This document shows, piece after piece, positions 1 through 9,141 of a stretch of DNA of 64,000 bases. Each line of letters starts with the position of its first letter. Positions within the stretch are counted from its first letter, which is position 1. The stretch spans positions 148,428 through 212,427 of the forward strand of contig QNGE01000888.1 of assembly GCA_008508345.1 (NCBI GenBank). The letters are read 5' to 3'. A program made the translations under genes and the position numbers. The stretch is from Paragonimus westermani (lineage: Eukaryota > Platyhelminthes > Trematoda > Plagiorchiida > Troglotrematidae). The notes beneath the pieces were generated by a model. The model was not told the origin of the DNA and made no database searches. It worked only from the letters and a program-made list of their open reading frames with translations.

Positions 1-73
1 AAGGGCCGCAATCATCGGACAAACTGCAGCAACCGACGGACCGAACCTGTGAAAACTTCTAACGGGAGTATAG

Positions 74-580
74 TTGAGTGACAGAAATTCTTCACCACTC
101 CTACATCACATAACGCAGCTTCAAAGCAAACATACGGTGAATGAATACATTCTACGTGAGTTGTGGCAAAAAATCTGCCAGACGATATTCGAAAGGTATC
201 ATCTATACTCGATGGGGACACACCGCTTCCCAAACATACAGAGGTTGCTGACCAGGTATACTACAATTATCAAACCGCGCTGTACCCCATGTGCATTCAC
301 CGGAGGCATCGTCGAGCCATAGTTGGCAAACGGAACTGGATGCTTTGAAGCAGCAGTTTTCCGACGTGACCGTGCAGCTCTCTGCCATCACTAAACAACT
401 GGCAGCCCAGTCACAAAGGTCTTCCTATCGCTGTCAGTCCCGAAGTCGCTCACGCAACTGACCAGTTGCTCGATAAATGTGTTATTATCATCGTCGATTT
501 GGCCCTAAAGCTGTCCGTTGTACAAGACCGTACAGTTTTGCTCATGATAACCCTCATTCGGGAAACGCGGGGGCCGAACA
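74..580 (+). pseudogene. gag: Gag remnant with CHCC-type zinc motif
   Basis: Two overlapping frames (from about 74 and 163) together carry a Gag-like helical segment containing L-P-D-D-I-R and the spacing L-D-G-D-T-P-L-P. This is followed by a Q-rich stretch and an R/S-rich basic segment (about 420-460). At 480-521 the frame reads C-Y-Y-H-R-R-F-G, then a Cys ten residues after the His region, matching the CX3H...C nucleic-acid-binding motif of CsRn1-type Gag rather than the usual CCHC knuckle. At least two frameshifts separate the parts. In an active element Gag would package element RNA. This copy cannot make it. Confidence 0.7.
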
Positions 581-960
581 GTAATGGCGACGGCTGTTCG
601 TGGCTCTTCAAACTGTCGCCTATTTTATGTGTCCGACCGGTCCACTGCCCTGATTGTTTTAATTTACACGGGGGCGGAGGTTGGTGTTATCCCACTGTGA
701 GGTGACAGACACAACTTTTAACAGGTATCGTACACACTACAAGCGGCCAATCTTTCAACAATTCAAACTTACGGTGAGAAGCCACTCACTCTGGATCTCA
801 TCCTTAGACGTCAGTTCCCCTGGAGATTTACGGTGGCAGATGTGCAACACCCGATCATCGGAACTGATTTTTCATCATTCTTTGGACACATAGTGGACAC
901 TGGCAGCCGGAAATTGATCGACAACACAACCAGCCTTCACGTACATTGCAAGGCCACATA
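580..960 (+). pseudogene. pro: Aspartic protease remnant (DTG changed to YTG)
   Basis: From about 586 the frame reads into R-L-F-Y-V-S-D-R-S and then I-Y-T-G-A-E-V-G-V-I-P at 662-694. The family signature is a D-T-G-A catalytic loop. Here the codon at 665-667 is TAC, so the catalytic Asp is Tyr and the copy would be inactive even if translated. Downstream (about 740-960) the frame continues with protease C-terminal features, including H-P-I-I-G-T-D-F, the usual flap/end motif. The region joins directly to the RT linker. Confidence 0.75.
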
Positions 961-1779
961 AATTCAACTGGACTGCCGTCGGCCTTACCAGATAACGGCT
1001 TTTCAGCCATCCTTCGACAACTTTCACAACTAATCCATCCGTCTTATCTAATATCGCCGGTTTTCATCTTATCGTCACCAAAGTCCCTTTGAGTGCCACT
1101 TTGGACAGGACATCTATAAGTGACACATTCTGTTTGTCCGCGCTAATAACCGCATCGACACTTCGTACGTGCTACCCCAACGTGGGTCGGTGTATCGCGA
1201 CCTTTCCACCCTACAATCCAAAACGGAGTGGCCTCGTGAAACAGACGTGTTCATTCGTGGTGCACCAGACACAGTGGACCATCCTAATCATGCCGACACT
1301 GCAGGTGCCTGTACATTCCTCTCTAGCCCCCTCCCCCTCCACACACATGCACAAATTATTTCACTCATGGTGGAACTGTCTGATCATGTTCATAATCAAA
1401 CCAAAAGGCGCCAGTCCCTTCCACATATGAAAAAAGAATTAGAGGTTTGAGGCACAAGACACAGCAGCGTCGCTCCTGTGCTAGAGGACATGAACTAAGT
1501 GGTACACAGTTGCACCGTGAGAATTTTGGCCCCAAAGCTCGTACCAGCTCATGCAGCAAAGGGATTACGAGTCAAGGATTACATTGACATCAACCCAGCC
1601 CTCTGAAATTCCCCCGCAAATCTCCGCGTATTCAAACAATGGTCCGCAACAATCATGTGTACAGAGCTAGCCGGATTTTGATAAGGTCAAACATTTGGTT
1701 ATCCAGCTCATTATTCGTTTGCATATGTCACACTGCTAACTACACGTTATATATACATGTTTAATTGGCATCATTATCT

Positions 1780-2690
1780 TTTGGTGAGAAGTAACTCTGG
1801 CCTCACTAGCCCACCAACATTAGAACGCCCCAGACGTTTGCCACCGCACAAGCTCCGAATGGCCAAAGCAGATTTTGAACGCCTCTTAGGACTTAGTGTT
1901 ATTCAGCCTTCCAATAGCCCATGTGCCTCATCCCTTCACATGGTTATCAGGAAATTAGCAAGTGATTGACGCCCGCGTGGTGATTACCATGTCATGAACA
2001 ACGTCAACGTTCCAGACGGATACTCTACCCCCACGCTGACTACTTTTCAATCGGGTTCAACGGGAAGACTATTTTCTCCAAAACAACTTTGGCTCGAGCA
2101 TACCACCAAATTCCTGTGGCCCCAGAAGATGCCCCAAAAGTCGCCAATGCCACTCGCTTTGAACTCTGTGAATTCATTCGCATGCCATTTGGCTCACGGA
2201 ACTCCACACAGACTTTCGAAAGGTTGATGGACCAAGTGATTCGTGGTCTTGATTTCGTGCACGTTTATATTGGCGACGTCTTAGTCACCAATGAATGCAC
2301 TCAACAGCACGAGTCACATCTTCGAATGCCCTTCGAAAGTTTTACCCGATACGGTGTAAGGCTAAACCCTATGAAATGCATTTCTGTAGTTACTTCCATA
2401 GATTTTCTCGGACATCGAATCGACGGTAACGGTATCCATCCCTCGCCAGAGAAAACTAGTGCTGTTAAGGACTATCCACAGCAACAGCTCATGAATGTCT
2501 CCGACGATTCCCAGGTATTGTCAATTATTCCTATTGTTCTGTTCCACGATGTTCAGAACTTTCAGAACCCCTCACAGACGATTCGAATACCGATCCCGAG
2601 CGCTTCGTTCTGTCTCCTGAAGCGAGTACTGTGTTTTTTGCAGTCGAAGAAACCTTGCCCCAAGCAACCATACTAACGCATTCAAGAGCA
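1780..2690 (+). pseudogene. Reverse transcriptase remnant (YIDD changed to YIGD)
   Basis: The RT fingers begin near 1806 (P-T-L-E-R-P-R-R-L, then K-L-R-M-A-K-A-D-F-E-R-L). The I-Q-P-S-N-S-P box lies near 1900-1920. The palm follows in the frame starting 2089, with R-A-Y-H-Q-I-P-V, F-I-R-M-P-F-G and the active-site box at 2266-2277. That box reads Y-I-G-D instead of Y-[IV]-D-D, so the first catalytic Asp is Gly (codon 2272-2274). After it come N-P-M-K-C and F-L-G-H-R-I, normal thumb-side motifs. Stops and frameshifts near 1970 and after 2460 break the domain. The 195-codon frame 2089-2676 is the longest piece of pol left. Confidence 0.85.
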
Positions 2691-2699
2691 CATGAACGC

Positions 2700-3080
2700 T
2701 CGCTGCTGAGTTTGATGTCTGACGCATCTCAGTCGGTTGCTGGCGCTGTTTTAAAACAGGACGTGAATGGTGAAATCCAGCCTTAGTCCTTTTTCTCCCA
2801 AAAACCCCAACCAGGACAAGCGCGGTACTGTACCTTTGTTCGTGAGTTATTGGCTACTTACCTTGTCATTAGGCACTTTCGACAGTTCCTGGAGAGTCGC
2901 AACTTCATTACTTCCACTGACCACAAACCACTTGTATTTGCCTTTCGTTCCACTTCGGATCGGTACTCTCCGAGAAAAACAAGGCATTTGGACTTCATCT
3001 CTCAGTTCACCACTAACATCCGTTTTATAGACGGTCCCAGTAAGTTTGTCACCGACACCGTGCCTCGTCCGGATGTTAGT
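2700..3080 (+). pseudogene. RNase H remnant
   Basis: Near 2716 the frame gives S-D-A-S-Q followed by G-A-V-L-K-Q-D, the first strand of the Ty3/gypsy RNase H domain with its Asp still present. A shift leads to the second half (about 2870-3080), which has R-H-F-R-Q-F-L-E, then T-D-H-K-P-L and D-F-I-S-Q-F. This is the normal end of the domain before the integrase zinc finger. In the living element it would degrade RNA in the RNA:DNA hybrid. At least one frameshift lies between the two halves. Confidence 0.75.
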
Positions 3081-3329
3081 CAGATGTCAGCAAGTATCAT
3101 CGACTTTTCCTCTCTCGCGAAGTCCCAGGTTAATGACCCAGAACTTCACCAACTTCGTGCCAACTCCCCCCTAAAACTACGTAACATTCCCTTAGCCCAG
3201 TCAGAATATTCACTTACGTGCGATATGTGTACCGGTATATCACCACTGTTTGTTCCTTTGACACATCGGTTTGATGTTTTTAGCCGCCTCCGTTCGCTGT
3301 CACGTCCAAACATACGCGCCTCAACGAAG

Positions 3330-4000
3330 CTAGTCGCCGAGCGCTAAACTTGGCCAGAAATTCCTAGGAATGTTCGTAGCTGGGCCGAAGAGTGCTTGGG
3401 ATGCCAACGTAGTAAAGTTTGTCGTCACACCATTGCTACTCCGGGAACTTTTGCCTTAAAAAACAGACGCTTTAAACACGTCCACCTTGATATCGTTGGA
3501 CCTTTTCTCCTTCCAGCGGTTATACACATCTTCTAACCTGTGTAGACCGATTCACGAAATGGCCCGTTGCCGTCCGTTTGAATAACACATTAACGGAAAT
3601 TATCGCACCCAGTTTTGTTGATTCATGGATTGCGAATTTTGACGTTTCGGCCGATATCATCACTGGCTGTGGATCTCAGTTTACTTCAGCGCTCTTTGTG
3701 ATTTGAATTGTGTTCTTAGATGCGAACATATAACGACCACTGCGTTCCATCCCTCGTCAAAAGGTATGGTCAAAAAATTCCACCGCCAGCTAAAAGCATC
3801 TGTACTAGCAACGTCGTTGGGTGGCAAATGGTCTGATTGCTGGCCTTTTATTCTCATTGGCTTGCTAACCACTGTTAAGGAAGATGTTGTGGGCACCCCG
3901 GCAGAACTCGCGTACGGTTGTACATCGCCTAGTCCTGAAGAATTCCCTCTAATTCCCCGGTACATCTGAGTCCTGACGCGAGTTACGTCACCCGTCTGAA
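3330..4000 (+). pseudogene. Integrase remnant with two catalytic residues lost
   Basis: A zinc-finger piece with E-C-L-G-C-Q-R-S-K sits near 3388-3415. It is followed by the core: H-L-D-I-V-G-P-F (first Asp kept, about 3482-3505), D-R-F-T-K-W-P (about 3548), and G-C-G-S-Q-F at about 3665-3682, where the second catalytic Asp is Gly. Then T-T-A-F-H-P and G-M-V-K-K-F-H-R-Q-L-K follow (about 3737-3800), where the family's catalytic Glu is Lys near 3772. Two of the three D,D-35-E residues are therefore gone. Several stops interrupt the frame. Confidence 0.8.
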
Positions 4001-4465
4001 TAATCACACGCGGCGTACTCAACCTCCACCCCCACAGAGAACGCTGTGCCGAAACTAAATTCATCGCGATCTGCGCACTTGCCCTATCGTTTTCATTCGC
4101 GTACTTGAGATACCTATGCAGCCGTCGTATGATGGTCGTTTTGGAGTGCTTGATCGCAAAGAGGAGTATTTTGTCAGTGACAAAACACACAAGTCACTCG
4201 GTAGGCAGTGACAGACTAAAAGTTGCTTATGTCGGCTGCCATTCAACGTCCACGCCTCGTCCTTCAGACATTAAACATGCTGATGACTTCAGCCAGCGTA
4301 CTCTAGGTCCGTCTACCGACTCAGGAAACCTTTCTCTGTCTACCCAACCCATGTTTGACACTGGCGACCACATCCTTTTACCTGCCTCCCAAATCAAGAC
4401 ATGCCAATCACACACTCGTTCTGGCTGAACCGTTGGATGGCCAACAATCTATGAGGATTATCATC
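3975..4465 (+). pseudogene. Integrase C-terminal tail and pol terminus
   Basis: In broken frames the stretch shows D-A-S-Y-V-T-R-L-N-N-H, then a P-rich patch, H-R-D-L-R-T-C-P and V-F-I-R-V (about 4050-4105). It continues with P-S-Y-D-G-R-F-G-V-L-D-R-K-E (about 4115-4160) and, near 4215, a D-R-L-K-V-A-Y motif. These are the SH3-like and tail motifs of the flatworm gypsy integrase. The frame ends with H-T-R-S-G followed by T-V-G-W-P near 4410-4440, the usual end of pol in this group. This places the end of coding close to the purine tract at 4521. Confidence 0.7.
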
Positions 4466-4520
4466 GTTGATTCATTGTCTGATGCATTAACTATCAAGCG
4501 TTTTCCTTTCTCTGACGCGC

Positions 4521-4533
4521 TAACGGGGGAGTC
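4521..4533 (+). promoter_or_regulatory. Polypurine tract before 3' LTR
   Basis: The 13 bases TAACGGGGGAGTC plus A directly precede a TGTAG start of a repeat-like segment. A G/A-rich run at this place primes plus-strand DNA synthesis in LTR retrotransposons. The position, just after the end of pol, fits this role. Confidence 0.45.
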
Positions 4534-4795
4534 ATGTAGAAACTCTTACCAATCTTGCTCTCGTGTTACACACTGTTCTGCATACCTGTTATGTTCATTG
4601 TACTTATTAACTGCTTGTCTACTGTTTGAATCAGTACACACTTCGTCCTCGCGCATTTCGCCTTCTGCTCTCACGCTGTCGTGGTTACCGTGGGCTAACC
4701 ACGTTCTTTTAGCACACCAAAAAACCGAGTTTGCTGTAATCTGCAGCGGACAAGTGGGTGTGCGCTGGATCATCGTTTACTAAAAATTTGAAACA
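4534..4795 (+). repeat. Probable 3' LTR of the CsRn1-like element
   Basis: The segment begins TGTAGAAACT right after the purine tract and may end at ...TTTGAAACA near 4795, giving TG...CA ends and about 262 bp. It differs from the solo LTR family at 5983, 17438 and 27360 apart from the first five bases. The partner LTR lies outside the window, so the 3' border is a guess. Confidence 0.4.
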
Positions 4796-5982
4796 CCTTT
4801 CCTGAAAAACAGTCGAAACGTAATCCCATCAGACATCGAACTAAAAGAACACGTCAGGGTTTGGAAAAAACCGTCTATTTCGAGCAATGCTAGGAAAGAT
4901 GATAAGCAGTTAGTTCTAGTTTAATCTGGGACTAACAGCAGCAACCAAGGGAAGAAAGAAGAGAAGCGCGAAGTGGGCCACAGCCCACTCAGTGACAATC
5001 AGAAGTGCGCCACGTCAGAAGTGTGTAGAAACTTCCAGTGCGTTAAACAACGCTTGGAAGGCCCAGGTCAAACGACCTTGAATAATGGAGGAATACACGG
5101 GTCGTTTGAAGAGGAGCAAACATTTGCTGCACGCAATCAATTGCACCGCTCATATAAGTGGCACTGAGTTCATATCAAGCTTCATATAGCGGGCGTACAA
5201 AGAATCATGCATACAGAACAGACAAGCAATAAAACATGGTTGCAGCCGGGATCCTTAGAGAAGCTACACGATCGCTGGTCATCACAAATCTCTGTTATAN
5301 GTCATCATCATCATCATCATCATCAACAACAACATCATCATCCTGAAAAGGCTCGGCATTTGCTTAAAGTGTTCAGTGACGGCCAACAGACGAATTACAG
5401 GGCCAGGAACCCCTCCGCCCGGAGAGAATTGAATAATCAGGCCATTTCTCATTGAGTCATTGACGTCTCAGGGGTTACCTAGTTAGTATCTTTGAAATAT
5501 ACGTTGGGTCACCACGGCTCAACAACTGGCACGTATTCTGTCGTCAAATAGGAATGAAATGTTGAGGGCTCACCTGTTGAGAGTGACCAGTGGAACGGGC
5601 GAGTTACTTTGTTGACTGGACAGCTTCCAATTTGAGTTTTTTCGTAGTGGATCGCATTCACCAGCCCTGTGATTGGGGTCAGTTCCACTAGAAGTTCTGA
5701 AAAGTTAATCGACCGGCATGTATGTGCGGCAAAACGGGCACCACAATTTACCTTACCCCCTAATTGTCCAGTCTCGCTGACCAATAATCGAGTAGGCCTG
5801 ACCGAATGCTTTTCCGGTGTTTCAGTGTTTGTTGCCGAGATGAGTGCAACCGACGGCTTCACTAAAATGATCTTGAATTTAGTTCCATTCACTTTTTCTC
5901 TATACTCTAAACTGACTCACACAGCCATTTATTGACTAGCACAGCGATAAGAGCATGCAAACAAGGACTTCCTGTTCTTCTG
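4796..5982. other. Unrecognised DNA with open frames on both strands
   Basis: No family motif was found. A 127-codon open frame lies on the - strand at 5509-5892 and an 88-codon frame on the + strand over the same bases. Neither resembles anything I know, and lengths like these are expected by chance in 64 kb. One ambiguous base (N) sits at 5300, directly before the microsatellite. Confidence 0.5.
5302..5342. repeat. CAT/CAA trinucleotide microsatellite next to an N
   Basis: Seven CAT units are followed by three CAA units and three further CAT units. The N at 5300 immediately upstream suggests that assembly or base calling was uncertain at the repeat edge. The run would translate as His/Gln on the + strand, but no gene context supports translation. 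Confidence 0.9.
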
Positions 5983-6282
5983 TGTAGCGACTATAATAAA
6001 TAATGTTTTGATAGTCGCATTCATCGGTAACTCTTTGGTAATTTTGGTTTTCTCACCTATTTTTGTTTTAGTCAAGCCATCTATTTAGTAACACCCGTCC
6101 GGGTGCTAATATCACAACTCTCTCCGTGCCTCGTTAGCTCGACGTGTTTCTCTGTACGCTCTATATTTCAGGATCAACGCTGATGAAAGGAGTCAGCGCG
6201 CTGATTCTTTGTTTTTCCATTGCCCATCGGTTAACGACAGTGAATGATGACTGGGTATTATTTTGTTGGATCTGTTCCAACA
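5983..6282 (+). repeat. Solo LTR, family A, copy 1
   Basis: The 300-bp segment starts TGTAGCGACTATAATAA and ends GTTCCAACA. It aligns along its whole length with the segments at 17438 and 27360, sharing the internal block TTTTGTTTTAGTC and the end block TATTATTTTGTTGGA. The first 35 bases hold the inverted repeat GCGACTAT/ATAGTCGC, so the 5' end could form a hairpin. The flanking tetranucleotides TCTG (5979-5982) and CCTG (6283-6286) differ at one base, consistent with an aged target duplication. No internal region is attached. Confidence 0.85.
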
Positions 6283-9005
6283 CCTGTAACATCCTAGGAA
6301 GCGACAGTATATTGTTCTCCTGGCAGCCCTAACTACCACGAAGACTGTCCAGTTTGAGCGGGAAAATGCCTACAGTTTGGTTTCTCGGTGTTCTCTGTCT
6401 GACCACACGTGTCAGTGGATTGGTTGCGGGCGTCTGTCTTGGCGAAGTTCACAAGGCATGCAGAGCGCGGGCTTATCTCCCGTGACTGGTCTTGGTAGCT
6501 CGCTAGAAGATCTATACCTAACTTCATCATCCACTTCTTGATCGACTGACACGTTGTTGCTTCTTGGATTGTCGTGGATGACCAGATTGCCCATGGAAAA
6601 CTAACAAACCTGAACACATGTGCGCGTGATTGCGTTTTTTTGTTGTGAGCTGAGAAAGAGTTAGTTGGTTTCGACTAGTGACCGGCGGCCGAGGGCTTAC
6701 CAGGTTAGAGTTGGTAGACGGCTGAGATATTCCATCGTGTTCGGGGTAAAGTCTTACTGAGGCTTATCCCTTTTTGCACAGTTTGCTGTCAAAACTTGTT
6801 TACCGGAGACAGAATAAGGGGAAGAGGTACCGTATTTGTGGCCGGGATAAAGTCAGTTGCCACTGACCTATCAAAAGCACCTGCTGTGGGAACTGAAGAG
6901 CTGATTGCGTTCGGTATCTCTTGCATGCCTTGGCCTTAAAAATGACGAATCACACAAAGTTTTCCAATGGGTGGTGTGGATAATCATTGGAGTACAAAAT
7001 ACAATTCAGCCTGAAACTCCAGATAATATTTGTAGATTTTATACTACGGAAGTCACGGACAATGACTCTGCTAAAGAACCACCATTTTAGATCGCGGTCA
7101 ACAAACGGCGCATGTAGACTAGGTTACCTACAACTCCCACTGTACACGTCGGGCTTACACAATTACCACGACAATTAAGAGTAGTGCATCTCGAGAAGAA
7201 AATGTGAGTAGATATGTATTCGAGATCAGAGTATGTGGAGCCCACCTTAGTTGCGCCTTTGATTACTTTTGGCAGTGATAGTGCTTAATGAATCCTACTC
7301 TAAAGAAAATGTGTGAAGGGTTGAGTCGTTGCGGAGTTTTCAAAACTCAAGTAAATGGAGTTGGAAGCTTTCAGAACCAGACATGGAGGAAATTCCTCGA
7401 GCCGTTAACAATTTGACGGGTATTCGTTGGAAAACTCCGGCTGTAACTGCGTTATCTTTAGGCCGGTATACCTGAAATGATTGACAGTCTTAAGCATAAG
7501 TCCTGGGTAGACTCGGTAAATCGTTCGAAAAGCACGTTCATGGATGCTATAAAAGACCGCTTACATTACTCCCGCCAGTTTCAAAAGCTTCTCCAGCTAC
7601 TATCTGACAGTGATAATAATAATAATAGTGACTAAATTGGATGGCAAATAACTGCACAGTCTACCACATTAGATTTGGACATATTTATTGCAGTCCATGT
7701 ACTACGTATCCACTACCCACATAAAAACAGCGAAAAAGTACCCACCGGTGTAGTTTACACATTCCTGTGGAAACGTCGATTCATCACATTTGTACTCTTC
7801 CATGCATCAAAACACCCTGGTATATATTTGCCAATTTTTGTGTGTTGTGAACCATGAATCCTAGTTTAAAAATCAGCATCATAGATGAAATCGACGTCAA
7901 AATTAGTAGGGAGCTCTGGTAACAACGCAACAATCACTCTAGAGGAGGCTGCAAGCCACAAATATATAGCAAAATAAACTAACAACCGGTTGACAACGTC
8001 ATATATTTTATTGACCACTGCAAAAATATCAATATTGCGTAAAATCTTCGCCGAAAAATATCCCATACACATTATTTGTTATAGTAAATGTGGTCACTCC
8101 ACATTTTCGCATTTAACGCGTGAGATTGCGTCTTCCGTAATCCCGCACACATCATTTATGCGGGGAGATTTTCTGTGGACGCACAAAACCCCACATCGTC
8201 CGAACAATTTGGGAGATTTTAAACTTCTCAATGGTTTATAGCAGTCGACGAGGTCCTGTACTCTAGTCTGCTTGGTCGTTTGCAGGATTTTGAACATTCC
8301 TGTGCTCACTTGCAAAAGCCGACTTGATTCAACACTTTTCCGACGCCAGTTATGTCAAGTAATGCCGAAACACCCTGAAGAAGCATAGGGACATGCTGCC
8401 AATGTGACCTTATTTGATATGGGATATTGACCCACACACAAATTTGTAAAAGGTGAATTGGTGCAACGTTACGTCTTTGGTGTTAATCTTCGGAGAAGGC
8501 GAACTATATTATTCACCTCTGCCATGATTTTGTAAACTGCAATAAATATATTTCTGATCACACCCGTTTTGGTTGCTGATTTCACGTTCGTAGTAGTATC
8601 AGATTATTTGCCGTTTTGTATCGACTGTTATTGTCGCCCATTCCCAAGTGTATTTCTCGTATATGTTTCGAGAAGTATGCACCATTATTATTGGTGTTAT
8701 TACTATTATCATTATTACTTGAGGCATCGACCCATGCACAGCCTTGGACTGAATCCGTGGAACAGGCGAACAATCCCTATTCCGGCTGCGTGCATCAAAG
8801 CTTCGTAAACTAAAGCGTTGCTGAAAATTAAGTCATGGAGTTCACTGACGCATGTCAAAAGTGGAGAACCCAAGATACGCCCTTCAAAAGACCTCAACGG
8901 AGATGAGAGAGGTAGGAAAACGTTTCCGTCCTGTTTCTACTCTGAATGTTCTGTCACCAACAGCGGACGTGGACCATTTTAGTGTTTTTGTTTAGAAATA
9001 GTGAC
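6283..9005. other. No recognisable gene
   Basis: Only short chance-length frames are present. Small A+T repeats occur at 7611-7628 (ATA run) and 8683-8720 (ATT-rich run). I see no transposon motif, RNA gene or clear exon. Confidence 0.5.
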
Positions 9006-9141
9006 CTCCCAGTTTATCCACATGACGGCGTTACGGGAAGTGGCATAATAAAAGAAAATAGCATCTGAGATATAACCACCGTTTTTGGCTGCCGTCAGGT
9101 TAATATCCCAGGCGAACCTGTCGGCCAGGAAGGGAGCTGTG
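9006..9141 (-). other. Possible isolated coding exon, unknown product
   Basis: On the - strand a pyrimidine-rich acceptor (TTTTGTGTTCAG) precedes an open 136-bp stretch. The stretch ends GGGAG before GTCACT, a weak donor. The peptide has a mixed hydrophobic composition (F-L-A-D-R-F-A-W-D-I-N-L, later F-F-Y-Y-A-T) and G/C-ending codons such as CTG, GCC and TTC. I do not recognise it. It could equally be part of an undetected repeat or a chance frame. Confidence 0.15.

Larger units (their letters stand above)
1..4795 (+). mobile_element. Degenerate CsRn1-like Ty3/gypsy retrotransposon, 5' end outside window
   Basis: Fragments of every Ty3/gypsy domain occur in canonical order on the + strand: Gag with a C-x3-H...C zinc motif, aspartic protease, RT, RNase H, integrase with a C-terminal tail, a purine tract and a probable 3' LTR. 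The C-x3-H Gag motif is typical of the CsRn1 group known from flatworms and some other animals. The reading frame is broken many times and no domain is intact. The element starts before base 1, so its 5' LTR and primer-binding site are not visible. The 3' border at about 4795 is approximate because the second LTR is absent for comparison. Family placement is from motif recognition, not alignment. Confidence 0.85.

Noticed and set aside
5509..5892. 127-codon - strand frame as a gene
   Set aside because: The opposite strand is open over much of it, no motif is present, and frames of this length are expected by chance in 64 kb read in six frames.
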